Of a stretch of DNA of 64,000 nucleotides, positions 8,602 to 16,901 are shown in pieces (positions within the stretch are counted from its first letter, which is position 1; each line of letters starts with the position of its first letter). The stretch comes from Desulfitobacterium dehalogenans ATCC 51507. Its GTDB lineage: Bacteria > Bacillota > Desulfitobacteriia > Desulfitobacteriales > Desulfitobacteriaceae. Both the position numbers and the translations under genes were made by a program. The notes under the pieces were generated by a model. It worked only from the letters and a program-made list of their open reading frames with translations. It made no database searches and had not been told where the DNA came from. Where the stretch lies: the NCBI RefSeq assembly GCF_000243155.2, contig NC_018017.1, forward strand, positions 2,790,001 to 2,854,000, read 5' to 3'.

Positions 8602-8639
8602 AGCTTATTCAGGTTGCAAATGAGACCCCTGAACAAGCT
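8602..8639 (-). terminator. Terminator of the HD-GYP gene
   Basis: AGCTTGTTCAGG ... CCTGAATAAGCT (minus strand, one mismatch) followed by TTCTTTTT, 45 nt after the stop codon. Confidence 0.65.
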
Positions 8640-8684
8640 CAGCAAGAAATCTTAAAATATATTATACTGGATTATGTTTCATCT

Positions 8685-9755
8685 TTACTTATTCTCTATG
8701 CCGACGATGAGCAAGGAAGGGTGTTCCACTAAGTTATAATCAATTGGAGCAATGAGTCGAACCTCTCCTTCATGGGTCATTCGGACATAAGGCCGCGTGG
8801 GAAAAGAGGAATTTTGCTTTACTACATTCCCACGAAGGCCGTTGGTGAGGCGGATCCCTGAACCTGTAGGATAGGGTGTAATGCATTTGGAAAAGGTGTT
8901 TTGTACTACTTTAGGTTCAAAAAGTTTATCTGAATTGGCGATAACGTATTCATAAGCCTCATAAGGCTGCAGAGCATTCCGATATACCCTTTTGCTGGTT
9001 AACGCCTCATAAACATCCGCGACAGCTGCCAAGCGGCCATATTCATGAATCTGGGTCCCCTTTAATCCCCTCGGATAACCGCTGCCATCCCAACGCTCTT
9101 GATGCTGAAGAGCGACGTGTGCAGATAATAAATTAATATCCTGATTTTTGCGGAGGATCTCAAATCCATATTCAGCATGTTTCTTAATCTCTTCGAACTC
9201 TTCAGGGGTAAGAGGTCCCTTCTTGTTAAGAATCTCCGGTGAAATTTTTATCTTACCCACATCATGCATGAGCACACCCATACCAAGATCCAGCAGTTTC
9301 CCATTATTCCAGCCCATGGATATCCCCATAATTAATGCGATAATTGTGGTATTCACCGAATGATGAAAAGTATAATCATCATAACCCTGAATCTCCATAA
9401 CATTTCCCAACATATCCTTGCTATAGAGAAGGTCGGCGATGATGTTTTGTACTGCCTTTTTAACTTCATCCAGATTCACGGCATGAAGCTGCGATTCATT
9501 AAGATTTTTGCCTAAATTTTCTAAGGATGCGTATGCAATTTCACGTGTCTTGGTGGATACGGCAGAATAGATCTCCACATCCTGAAATGTGTCATCTTCA
9601 ATAAACATGGTATCAAACCCTAAACGGGATAACTTATCTATATAATTACGGGTGAGTTTAACTCCTGCCTGCAATAGGACCTTTCCATTAGGACTAACCA
9701 GCGGCCGGGCAAGCACTTCACCTTCGTCCACATAGGCAATATTCACTAATCGCAT
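8685..9755 (-). CDS. HD-GYP domain phosphodiesterase
   Basis: 356-aa cytoplasmic protein with no membrane segment or receiver domain. The HD-GYP core has HHSVNT, LMHDVGK (the HD pair), HAEYGFEIL, and HQERWDGSGYPRGLKG containing the GYP motif, then ADVYEALTSKRVYR. Such domains hydrolyse cyclic di-GMP. The N-terminal ~100 residues (VDEGEVLARPLVSPNGKVLL) match the extension often found in clostridial HD-GYP proteins, and a ~70-residue C-terminal extension follows. The ATG at 9755 is chosen because AGGAG lies 6 nt upstream. It is monocistronic with its own terminator. Confidence 0.88.
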   Translation of the reverse strand: MRLVNIAYVDEGEVLARPLVSPNGKVLLQAGVKLTRNYIDKLSRLGFDTMFIEDDTFQDVEIYSAVSTKTREIAYASLENLGKNLNESQLHAVNLDEVKKAVQNIIADLLYSKDMLGNVMEIQGYDDYTFHHSVNTTIIALIMGISMGWNNGKLLDLGMGVLMHDVGKIKISPEILNKKGPLTPEEFEEIKKHAEYGFEILRKNQDINLLSAHVALQHQERWDGSGYPRGLKGTQIHEYGRLAAVADVYEALTSKRVYRNALQPYEAYEYVIANSDKLFEPKVVQNTFSKCITPYPTGSGIRLTNGLRGNVVKQNSSFPTRPYVRMTHEGEVRLIAPIDYNLVEHPSLLIVGIENK

Positions 9756-10132
9756 ACAACACTCCTGCTTCCGTATTACAATTGCACCCATTTTGCCTCA
9801 ATTTAAACAAAACGTATATACAATTTCGCCAAAATTATTTCTAATCCTCTTCTATTTTTTAACTGCGAAATATTTTCCCTTTAGTCCTATGAGCCTTTAA
9901 CTAGTCCTATCGCCTCATAATCAAAGAATCAAAACAATTCATTCAGTTTTTTATCGTCTGCTTTAAAACCATTATACTTTTGCTTTTTAAAAAAATGAAC
10001 TACTAAATAAAAGGATTAATAAAAAATTTATATTTATAATAATTAAAAATTGTAATCTGTCCCGAAATATCTTCTCCTCAGGAAATCATTAAATTTTGAC
10101 ACGCAATTTAGCAAAATGAAATCAAAGCATAA
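9756..10132. other. AT-rich upstream region of the HD-GYP gene
   Basis: No gene seen. It holds a 9-bp direct repeat TAGTCCTAT at 9882-9890 and 9902-9910, 20 bp apart, which could be a regulator site for the HD-GYP gene. The stretch 9960-10060 is very AT-rich. Confidence 0.35.
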
Positions 10133-10162
10133 AAACAAAAAACCCTTGATTCCTCAAGGGTT
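10133..10162 (-). terminator. Terminator of tRNA-Leu
   Basis: On the minus strand AACCCTTGA-GGAA-TCAAGGGTT is followed by TTTTGTTTTT, just past the tRNA 3' end. Confidence 0.85.
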
Positions 10163-10177
10163 TCGACATTTTCATTA

Positions 10178-10264
10178 TGGTGCGGTCGAGAGGACTTGAA
10201 CCTCCATGAGCGTACACTCACTAGAACCTGAATCTAGCGCGTCTGCCAGTTCCGCCACGACCGC
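10178..10264 (-). tRNA. tRNA-Leu(CAG)
   Basis: 87-nt type II tRNA with encoded CCA. The acceptor GCGGTCG pairs with CGACCGC, the anticodon stem CTAGA/TCTAG encloses TTCAGGT (anticodon CAG), a long variable arm is GTGAGTGTACGCTC, and the T loop is GTTCAAGTC. A consensus promoter and a terminator flank it. Confidence 0.95.
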
Positions 10265-10276
10265 GTAACAATGTAT

Positions 10277-10305
10277 ATTATATGAAAGCTGAACCTACTT
10301 GTCAA
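10277..10305 (-). promoter_or_regulatory. Consensus promoter of tRNA-Leu
   Basis: TTGACA (10300-10305) and TATAAT (10277-10282) on the minus strand, both perfect hexamers, with a 17-nt spacer, ending 12 bp before the tRNA. Confidence 0.88.
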
Positions 10306-10447
10306 TAGAATAATTTTGAATCTATTTATGAAAGTTTTCCTTACTACGAAATTATATATACAAAATTAACTTTTACACTAAGAGCTTGTACACTTCTCTT
10401 CCCCCATATGCACACATTAAATAGAGGGCAGGCAGGGAGTGAGTAAA

Positions 10448-10606
10448 ATGATGGTCGATGGGTTCTACGCAAATAAAAATATTGCTCGATTTTTGTTGAC
10501 ATTGAGGCCGAAAAGCCACTGGAAGATCACAGCTATGAGTCCAGGATATGGAGCAAAGGATATAGAGAAGCTATGGTTACTGTTAAAAACTATATTGGGG
10601 ATCTGA
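10448..10606 (+). CDS. Small hypothetical ORF, possibly frameshifted
   Basis: A 52-codon frame preceded by AGGGAG. It begins MMVDGFYANKNIARFLL and ends LLLKTILGI. After about codon 17 another frame reads more like protein (DIEAEKPLEDHSYESRIWSK..., then a helix-like stretch), so the real gene may be a longer, decayed one. I do not recognise it. Its 3' side abuts the Spo0E-like gene's terminator. Confidence 0.3.
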   Translation: MMVDGFYANKNIARFLLTLRPKSHWKITAMSPGYGAKDIEKLWLLLKTILGI

Positions 10607-10612
10607 TAGGTA

Positions 10613-10638
10613 CAAAAAAACCCTATCCGCTGATAGGG
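10613..10638 (-). terminator. Terminator of the Spo0E-like gene
   Basis: On the minus strand CCCTATC-AGCG-GATAGGG followed by seven T residues, about 20 nt after the stop. Confidence 0.8.
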
Positions 10639-10657
10639 CTAAAATATCAATTATTAA

Positions 10658-10810
10658 TTACTTTGCTGTAAGGTAATATTCATTGAGAAGTTTATCCAGT
10701 TTTTGACTTAAATCGACAACCTCAGGGTCAGTAAGAGGCTTTCTCTTACCTAATTGATTAAGCTCTTTTCTCATATCCTCAATGAGCTTAAGCAATTGAT
10801 GGTTCCACAT
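10658..10810 (-). CDS. Spo0E-like sporulation regulatory phosphatase
   Basis: 50-aa protein: MWNHQLLKLIEDMRKELNQL, then a loop, then the Spo0E signature SQKLDKLLNEYY (residues 35-46). Spo0E-family proteins are two-helix hairpins that dephosphorylate Spo0A-P and so delay sporulation; the SQxLDxLL motif is the interaction and catalytic helix. AAGGGAG lies 8 nt before the ATG and a terminator follows. It is monocistronic. Which phospho-protein it acts on is inferred from the family. Confidence 0.85.
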   Translation of the reverse strand: MWNHQLLKLIEDMRKELNQLGKRKPLTDPEVVDLSQKLDKLLNEYYLTAK

Positions 10811-10942
10811 AGATTTGACTCCCTTTCTATTGATAACAGACTAAAACAGACTAACAAATCTATTTTACTGAATCTATCCCGATTAATCCATAAGACATTT
10901 CGTCGAATAAAGAAAAATATCGAGACTACTCCCACCTCATTA

Positions 10943-12139
10943 CTATCTAGTAATAATTATATCCTGTTTTGCCTTCTCTTTTATCTCCTCGTAGATATGC
11001 TTTAAGGGTTTCCCTGTTAGTTGAGCAAGCCGGCGACAATCCTCGTACTCCGGACTCACAGTGCAGGCCCTCCCCTCCCAAAAAGCCACCTTTACTTGCG
11101 CTGAGCCGTACTTCGTTTCAATTGTAAGAAGCTCATAAGGAAGCATGTATTTCTTTATAGGATAAACCCGTAATCCAATAGTGGTCGTCTCTTCAAAAAG
11201 AATCCTGCGAATTTCCTCCAGTTTATGATAAGGAGTTTGCACAGTCAAAAGTACGGCTGGACGGTTTTTCTTCATTTGGATATCCTGGATATAGACATCC
11301 ATGGCTCCCCCTTGGAAAAGCTTTTCAAAGAGATAATCGTAAAGCTCAGGATTCATATCGTCGATATTTACTTCCAGGGTTAAAGCCTCCCCTACCCGAA
11401 TCCCTTCATGTTGACTATCCTCATTGGCCAGCTCTCCCACAGTCAGCCTTAATAGGTTAGGGATAATTAAATCTTTCGTTCCCGCCCCGTAACCGATTCT
11501 CTCCACTTTAATCTTCGGAAATGGACCAAAATCCTGACAATAAGCTGTGACTATGGCAGCTCCGGTGGGGGTGGCTAATTCTCCCTCAACATCTTGAGAA
11601 TAAATCGGGACTCCGGTCAATAATTCCAAAGTCGCGGGGGCAGGTACAGGTAACAGCCCATGTGCAGCCTTGACAAAGCCTTTCCCCACATGAATTGGCG
11701 AAGAGAACACCTTTTCAACTCCCAAACGCCAAAAACCTATTACGGCTCCGACAATATCCACGATAGCATCGACTGCTCCGACTTCATGAAAATGAATCTG
11801 TTCTATGTCGGTTCCATGGATTTTAGCTTCAGCTTTCCCTAAGCGGGTGAATATCTCCAGGCTTCTGTCTTTGACTTGGGCAGGCAAAACACTTCTGCCG
11901 ATGATCTCCCGAATATCCGACAGATTGCGGTGGACATGGCCTTCTAAGGAGTGAACATGGACTTGGGTACCGCTGATTCCCTGTTTAATTACTTTCTGCT
12001 CATACAGTTCATACTCGTCCAAATCCAGACCTGCTAAATCTCTTTGTAAAAGATTAAAATCTAATCCTGCATCAACGAGGGCGCCTAGAAGCATATCCCC
12101 GCTGATACCAGAAAAACAATCCAAATAAGCTGCTTTCAT
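10943..12139 (-). CDS. larC: LarC, nickel insertion enzyme for the nickel-pincer cofactor
   Basis: 398 aa, full length. It opens with AYLDCFSGISGDMLLGAL, the conserved N-terminus of LarC (DUF111), has the His-rich HSLEGHVHRNLSDI and HFHEVGAVDAIVDI segments, ATPTGAAI, and the C-terminal half with NIDDMNPE and KKNRPAVLL. LarC uses CTP to insert Ni into the pyridinium dithiocarboxylate mononucleotide made by LarB and LarE. In Lactobacillus it is split by a programmed frameshift; here it is one frame. No larA, larB or larE is in the window. The ATG at 12139 has AGGAG 8 nt upstream. Confidence 0.9.
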   Translation of the reverse strand: MKAAYLDCFSGISGDMLLGALVDAGLDFNLLQRDLAGLDLDEYELYEQKVIKQGISGTQVHVHSLEGHVHRNLSDIREIIGRSVLPAQVKDRSLEIFTRLGKAEAKIHGTDIEQIHFHEVGAVDAIVDIVGAVIGFWRLGVEKVFSSPIHVGKGFVKAAHGLLPVPAPATLELLTGVPIYSQDVEGELATPTGAAIVTAYCQDFGPFPKIKVERIGYGAGTKDLIIPNLLRLTVGELANEDSQHEGIRVGEALTLEVNIDDMNPELYDYLFEKLFQGGAMDVYIQDIQMKKNRPAVLLTVQTPYHKLEEIRRILFEETTTIGLRVYPIKKYMLPYELLTIETKYGSAQVKVAFWEGRACTVSPEYEDCRRLAQLTGKPLKHIYEEIKEKAKQDIIITR

Positions 12140-12162
12140 ATCAATTCTCCTTAACAAAGATC

Positions 12163-12191
12163 TTGCAAATTATTTTAGGCTGCTCTATACT
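12163..12191 (+). promoter_or_regulatory. Promoter of the CBS-domain gene
   Basis: TTGCAA (12163-12168), a 17-nt spacer, TATACT (12186-12191), in the gap between divergent larC and the CBS gene. Confidence 0.6.
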
Positions 12192-12280
12192 AGGGCAGGC
12201 TAATGAATCTCAATTCCTTACTTACTCGGTCGAATCCTCCATGTATCTTTTTTGTTAAATAAAGAGGGGTGTTCAAAACC

Positions 12281-12709
12281 ATGAATGTTGCCTTTTTCTT
12301 AATACCTAAGCAAGATGTAATTTACCTTAAAGTCAATTCTACCATGCGTCAGGCCATAGAGAAAATGGAGTTCCATCGCTACTCAGCCATTCCCCTTATT
12401 GATGATCAGGGTCACTACCTCGGTACGATTACCGAAGGGGATCTCTTGTGGAAGCTCAAAAATACTCCCGGTCTTGACTTTCAAAACACCCATACCATTC
12501 GACTTACAGAGATTGAACAACATATTCAAAACTATCCGGTTTCCATCAACTCCCGTATGGAAGACCTTATCTCACGAGCTGTTGAACAGAACTTCATCCC
12601 GGTAGTGGATGACCAAAAAATCTTTATCGGCATTGTACGCCGCCGCGAAATCCTGGAATACTGCTCCAAAGCCTTAGGTATGTTGGAATCCTTATCCCTT
12701 GATGATTAG
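12281..12709 (+). CDS. Tandem CBS-domain protein
   Basis: 142 aa made only of a CBS pair: the first CBS spans about 8-65 (YLKVNSTMRQAIEKMEFHRYSAIPLID ... GTITEGDLL), the second about 75-130 (YPVSINSRMEDLISRAVEQNFIPVVD ... GIVRRREIL). Such proteins bind adenine nucleotides or similar ligands and act as energy or metal sensors; the partner is not evident. The start is either this ATG, with GAGGGGTG 10 nt upstream, or a GTG 12 nt earlier. The gene is divergent from larC and convergent with an SDR gene. Confidence 0.82.
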   Translation: MNVAFFLIPKQDVIYLKVNSTMRQAIEKMEFHRYSAIPLIDDQGHYLGTITEGDLLWKLKNTPGLDFQNTHTIRLTEIEQHIQNYPVSINSRMEDLISRAVEQNFIPVVDDQKIFIGIVRRREILEYCSKALGMLESLSLDD

Positions 12710-12809
12710 GGATGGACTTTTGTTTGCGAAAAAAAAGGATATATGCTCTTATGATGAACATACTATCCTCTCATTAATCCTGCAAAAATAATCAAAACTT
12801 ATAACAAGA

Positions 12810-13547
12810 TTAGATAAAATTGCCCCCATCCACAACCCAGGTTTGACCTGTAACAAACCCTGCATGGGCGATTAAAGAATAGGCGACTTCAGCCACATCT
12901 TCCGGAGTACATACCTTCTGTAAGGGCGTTCCCTCAGCCATCCGGGTTATATGATCCTCTTTGCCGCTCACCCATCGGGTCAAGACTACCCCTGGGGCAA
13001 CCGAATTAACCCGAACTTCGGGAGCAAGGACCCTAGCCAAGGATTTATTCACACTGATCGCAGCTGCTTTGGAAGCACTGTAAGCAATGGAGCTTCCCAA
13101 TCCTGTCAGACCGGCGATGGAAGTAATATTAACGATACAGCCTTTTTGCTTCTTTAAAGCTTCTGCAGCGGCACGGCAGGTATTAAAAAGTCCTTTAACA
13201 TTGACGCTAAAAATTTCGTCCCAATACTCATCTTTCATGCCTTCAAGATCGGCATGTTCAACAAAATGAGTCATCCCTGCGCTATTGACAAGAATATCCA
13301 GCTGTCCAAAGTCTTGGACTACTGCATTAACCGCTTCCCGAATCTCTTGATCCTTTGCCACATTGGCTTGGTAAATCCTACAGGCTACATTGAGCTTTTT
13401 GATCTCCTCGGAAGTCTGTTCGGCATCTTCCCGGGAACGAGAATAATTAATAGCAATATTTACACCTTCTTGGGCAAGCTTTAAAGCGATTGCACGGCCA
13501 ATTCCTGTAGCCCCTCCTGTGATTAAAGCTGTTTTTCCCTGTAGCAT
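12810..13547 (-). CDS. Short-chain dehydrogenase/reductase, FabG-like
   Basis: 245 aa, classical SDR. NAD(P) motif TGGATGIGRAIA (about 9-20), NSAG (about 88-91), catalytic Ser in NITSIAG, YSASK (Tyr-X3-Lys, about 151-155), and VNSVAPGVVLT; it ends with the usual VTGQTWVVDGG. Probably reduces a 3-oxoacyl or related keto group in the cytoplasm. No fatty-acid genes are near, so a housekeeping FabG role is not supported and the substrate is unknown. The ATG at 13547 follows AAGGAGG by 8 nt. Confidence 0.85.
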   Translation of the reverse strand: MLQGKTALITGGATGIGRAIALKLAQEGVNIAINYSRSREDAEQTSEEIKKLNVACRIYQANVAKDQEIREAVNAVVQDFGQLDILVNSAGMTHFVEHADLEGMKDEYWDEIFSVNVKGLFNTCRAAAEALKKQKGCIVNITSIAGLTGLGSSIAYSASKAAAISVNKSLARVLAPEVRVNSVAPGVVLTRWVSGKEDHITRMAEGTPLQKVCTPEDVAEVAYSLIAHAGFVTGQTWVVDGGNFI

Positions 13548-13710
13548 CACCGGTTCCTCCTTAACGACTATGTATTTCCGCAAGCATCCATCGTTTTCTT
13601 TCTTCAGTATAGCCCAGAAGGAGAGCACGTTCAAGATCTCAATCCTTTGAGGTATCCTTTTGCGTCAACATGGAATACTAGAGAAAAGGTTAGTGCAAAG
13701 GACTGATTTC

Positions 13711-14745
13711 ATGGCTTCTCTGGATATGGCCCCCATCACGATAAAATCTTCAAACCTTGAATTATTAACGGGAGAAGAAGTCCAATCTTCGAACCCCGTT
13801 ATTTCTTTTCCCGAATTGCTCATTGTTGAAGATCGGCTTCGGGAATCTTTCCTGAAGGCCGGTCACACCATCAAGGACTCCTGTCTCCTGCTCCTGGCCT
13901 CGGGAGGAAAACGATTGAGACCCCTTTTGACACTACAAAGTGCCCAGTGTTTTGGCCCTCTCAATTCGGCAGCACTTGATGCTGCGGTAGCCGCAGAATT
14001 AATTCATATGGCTTCTCTGATTCATGATGACGTCATCGATCACTCGGATCGGCGGCGAGGTGTCCCGACGATCAATTCTCAAGAAGGGAATCAGGTTGCA
14101 GTTTTGGCCGGGGACTATGTATTTGCCGAGGCCTTTCGCATCTTATCCAATAAACATCTCCTTACGAGTATGTCCTATCTGGTAGACGCCATCCAATCCA
14201 TGTGTGATGGTGAAGTAGAGCAGGCTGAACAACGCTATAACTTAACGGTTGAACCCAGCCAATATTTTAAACGGATTGCCCAAAAGACAGGAATTCTTCT
14301 GGCAAGCTGCTGTTGCTCCGGCGCGGCCAGTGTGGGAGCATCCCAGGATGCCATCGAAGCCCTCGGTCATTATGGCATGAATCTCGGTTATGCTTATCAG
14401 ATTATTGACGACATACTGGACTTCACTGGAAATCCCCAAGTAACAGGTAAACCCGTAGCCGCAGATCTGGCCAATGGTTATATTACTTTACCCGTCATCT
14501 ATCTTTTAGACAAGCCCCTCTATGGACCTTGGGCTAGAGATATCCTGCAAACCCGAAATTTATCCCCTGCGGATGTTCAGAAAATTATTCAGGCTCTTAT
14601 TTCCTCGGAGGCTCTGGATGAAGCCTTTGCCACCGCCTTGCATTGCGCCCAAACTGCCATTCAGGCTTTGAACTCCCTTCCCCCTTCACCATCCAAGACC
14701 TTCCTTATAAAGCTCACCCATACTATCCTTTACCGCAATTCATAG
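13711..14745 (+). CDS. Polyprenyl diphosphate synthase
   Basis: About 344 aa trans-isoprenyl diphosphate synthase. The first aspartate-rich motif is LIHDDVIDHSDRRRG, the second is IIDDILDFTG, with GGKRLRPLL upstream and GKPVAADLANG downstream. It condenses isopentenyl diphosphate onto an allylic primer; chain length cannot be fixed by eye. AAAGGA precedes the ATG at 13711 (an upstream TTG at 13660 is less likely). Its last 6 bp overlap the end of the convergent class IB terpene cyclase gene, so its product may be that enzyme's substrate. A second synthase lies at 33.6 kb and may serve menaquinone. Confidence 0.88.
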   Translation: MASLDMAPITIKSSNLELLTGEEVQSSNPVISFPELLIVEDRLRESFLKAGHTIKDSCLLLLASGGKRLRPLLTLQSAQCFGPLNSAALDAAVAAELIHMASLIHDDVIDHSDRRRGVPTINSQEGNQVAVLAGDYVFAEAFRILSNKHLLTSMSYLVDAIQSMCDGEVEQAEQRYNLTVEPSQYFKRIAQKTGILLASCCCSGAASVGASQDAIEALGHYGMNLGYAYQIIDDILDFTGNPQVTGKPVAADLANGYITLPVIYLLDKPLYGPWARDILQTRNLSPADVQKIIQALISSEALDEAFATALHCAQTAIQALNSLPPSPSKTFLIKLTHTILYRNS

Positions 14746-15804
14746 TCTACCTTTTTTTCTTAGCTGAAGACATATCCAATACAGAACCTTAACAGGCCTT
14801 CCCCCCGCCCTTATTAGCTCCTGAGTCACTTGACCGCAATCTCCGGATTTCCCTTTTTGGTCGGATAGGTACATAGCCAATAAGCCTCTGATAATAGCTT
14901 CATGGAAGTTAGGGTATTTTAAAGACCTGGCCCGATTAAGAGCAGTCTCCACGAAGAGCAGCAGCCGTTCCTGCTGCTCTTCTTTTGAACCATAATACTC
15001 CACAAAATTCAATTGGTTGGTCTTTCTATCTTCTTCAAGATCTATAAAATAATCCAAAAGAATATGTAATCCCGTAATCCATGGGAAATAGGCCTCTTTG
15101 GTCTTTTTCGCCTCGTTCTCCGTAAGCCGAGGATCATAGGCCATGCCAAAAAGGCAAAAGGTCCCCAGCGTAGATCCCGTAGCGGCTGCCAGCTCCCAGG
15201 CGGATAGTCCCGGATACTTGGTGATTACTTTATCTAACCAGGATAACATCTTCTTTTCACGCTCAGCAGGATGCAAATGTTTGGTGACTTGGAGCATCGA
15301 GTAAAGCTCTGCCAGTTCCATCATGAAAGGACGAATCACTCCGTAGGAAGGCAATTTTTGAACCCTTCTCTGACATGTCTGCACCAATTCAACTAAATAG
15401 CCCCCGTCTTCATGATAGGGGTAATAAGCATAATAGTCGGAACACTGAGTTCCTGCATCCAGAGCCTCAGTCATGGCCAGATGGAGCTGTCGAAAAGCTT
15501 GTTCATCCTGAATCTCCAGAGCATCCACCAGATTATCCAGATAATCGCTTATGGTCTGATACGCCACCACAAACTCAATAACCTCAGAAATCCTGACACC
15601 GGGATACAGGGAATAAATGCTGCCTCCTAAACAGTGGAATTCTTTGTGCGCTATACTGGACAGGGCTTGATCTCTAAGTACCCGGTCGGGACATCGACCT
15701 GCTTTCTGTTCCCAGAAGCTCAGCTGAGCCTTTACCTCCGGAAATATGGTCCTGACAAAGGAATAAATCAATTGGGGATTAGAAACTTCTTTGGCAATAT
15801 CCAC
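14740..15804 (-). CDS. Class IB terpene cyclase, YtpB/DUF2600 family
   Basis: 354 aa of the DUF2600 family, whose characterised Bacillus member YtpB is tetraprenyl-beta-curcumene synthase, cyclising C35 heptaprenyl diphosphate. Aspartate-rich segments YQTISDYLDNLVDAL (about 82-96) and HILLDYFIDLEEDR (about 247-260), together with HKEFHCLGGSIYSLYP near residue 53, fit the family. It starts at 15804 and converges with the polyprenyl synthase gene (6-bp overlap). In Bacillus the product goes on to a squalene-hopene-cyclase-like enzyme; none is in this window. The exact product is not known. Confidence 0.82.
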   Translation of the reverse strand: MDIAKEVSNPQLIYSFVRTIFPEVKAQLSFWEQKAGRCPDRVLRDQALSSIAHKEFHCLGGSIYSLYPGVRISEVIEFVVAYQTISDYLDNLVDALEIQDEQAFRQLHLAMTEALDAGTQCSDYYAYYPYHEDGGYLVELVQTCQRRVQKLPSYGVIRPFMMELAELYSMLQVTKHLHPAEREKKMLSWLDKVITKYPGLSAWELAAATGSTLGTFCLFGMAYDPRLTENEAKKTKEAYFPWITGLHILLDYFIDLEEDRKTNQLNFVEYYGSKEEQQERLLLFVETALNRARSLKYPNFHEAIIRGLLAMYLSDQKGKSGDCGQVTQELIRAGGRPVKVLYWICLQLRKKGRL

Positions 15805-15876
15805 AAATACACTTCCTTAATGGCTTTCAAATTCTACTCTAGTCTTAGTTTAACCAGTCCTCCCTCCCCTAACCCC

Positions 15877-15908
15877 GCCCCAGCAGCTTTTTCGTTCTCT
15901 GCTGGGGC
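15877..15908. other. Strong GC hairpin upstream of the terpene cyclase
   Basis: GCCCCAGCAG pairs perfectly with CTGCTGGGGC around a 12-nt loop, with outer ACCCC and GGGGT able to extend it. It has no T run. It lies 73 bp upstream of the minus-strand cyclase start, so it may sit in that gene's leader. Confidence 0.4.
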
Positions 15909-16094
15909 TACGGCAGCGACATGGGGGTCTACTCTAAAAAAACCAAAAAAGCCCAACCTCCAGGGATTGAACTATTGCTCGAAAATAGGCAATTAAACTT
16001 TGATCAATAATTCTCCTATTACAAGAAGGAATTATCTTCAATATGCCGAATTCTACCAATTAGACAAAAAATGGTATTACTGAGAGGGGATATA

Positions 16095-16901
16095 ATGAAA
16101 CTAGATAAGAAATTTGCTGTGGAGTATAAAGTTGGCATTGTATCTAGTTTATCTGCATCTATTATCTGGGTTATTCTCATTAGTCTTTGGTCATTAATTG
16201 CGGCAAATATAATTTCATTATGGCATAGTGAAGTTGTTTTGTTTTGGCAGTACCTGATTGCTGGGATTTCTATAGGAGCAATGTTAGTAGGATCCTTTCA
16301 GATCTATAAGAATAGCTCCAATAAATTCAAACCTAGATTCCCTTCTCTCTCAATGGATTATGTTTACAAAGAGATCGAAACAGAATTACACTTTAAAACG
16401 CGGGAAAATATCGCATATTCTTCAAATTATAATATATTTGCTCTAAAAGACTTAAGTGAAATGAAACGTTCTCATAACTGGACAGGTGATTATATTAGTT
16501 CACCAATTCTTGAATCGCCCCATAATCATAAAGTAGAACTATGCAAGGATGCTAGCTCGTTGACTACGGCTAAAATCATATTTGATGTACCCTTAGAAAA
16601 AAACGAACCTACAACTTTTAAGTTAAAATATGAACTAGGTGATTCATCAAAAATAATGCAACCTATTATAGGACATTTAGTAAGAAATCCAACGGAAAGA
16701 ATAATATTAAGACTTTGTGTCCCTAACAACATGGTAAGAAGTGTCAAGAGATGTGTTTATGCAGATAGTTTTGCTCAAATTAATTTATCGCAACCACAAA
16801 TAATACATCGTAAAATCATTGGCAATAATGATGTATATGAATGGGTAATTGATAACCCAAGCCTATTGTATTACTACAGGATAAGTTGGGAATTTAGTTG
16901 A
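16095..16901 (+). CDS. Orphan two-helix membrane protein with a long beta-rich domain
   Basis: 268 aa, not recognised. Two hydrophobic helices (about residues 14-36 and 45-66, the second followed by YKNSSNKFKPR) suggest a hairpin anchor. The remaining ~200 residues are polar, mostly predicted strand-like segments with alternating residues, ending SLLYYYRISWEFS. The ATG is chosen for the GAGAGGGG site just upstream. It is distinctly AT-rich compared with the flanking terpene and Tat genes and stands alone, which suggests transfer. The two-helix-plus-beta layout recalls CBASS Cap15-type effectors, but there is no nucleotide cyclase beside it, so that is only a resemblance. Confidence 0.55.
   Translation: MKLDKKFAVEYKVGIVSSLSASIIWVILISLWSLIAANIISLWHSEVVLFWQYLIAGISIGAMLVGSFQIYKNSSNKFKPRFPSLSMDYVYKEIETELHFKTRENIAYSSNYNIFALKDLSEMKRSHNWTGDYISSPILESPHNHKVELCKDASSLTTAKIIFDVPLEKNEPTTFKLKYELGDSSKIMQPIIGHLVRNPTERIILRLCVPNNMVRSVKRCVYADSFAQINLSQPQIIHRKIIGNNDVYEWVIDNPSLLYYYRISWEFS

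Noticed and set aside
16095-16901. Calling the orphan membrane protein a CBASS Cap15 effector
   Set aside because: There is no cyclase, and no sequence motif that I can name; only the two-helix plus beta layout is similar.
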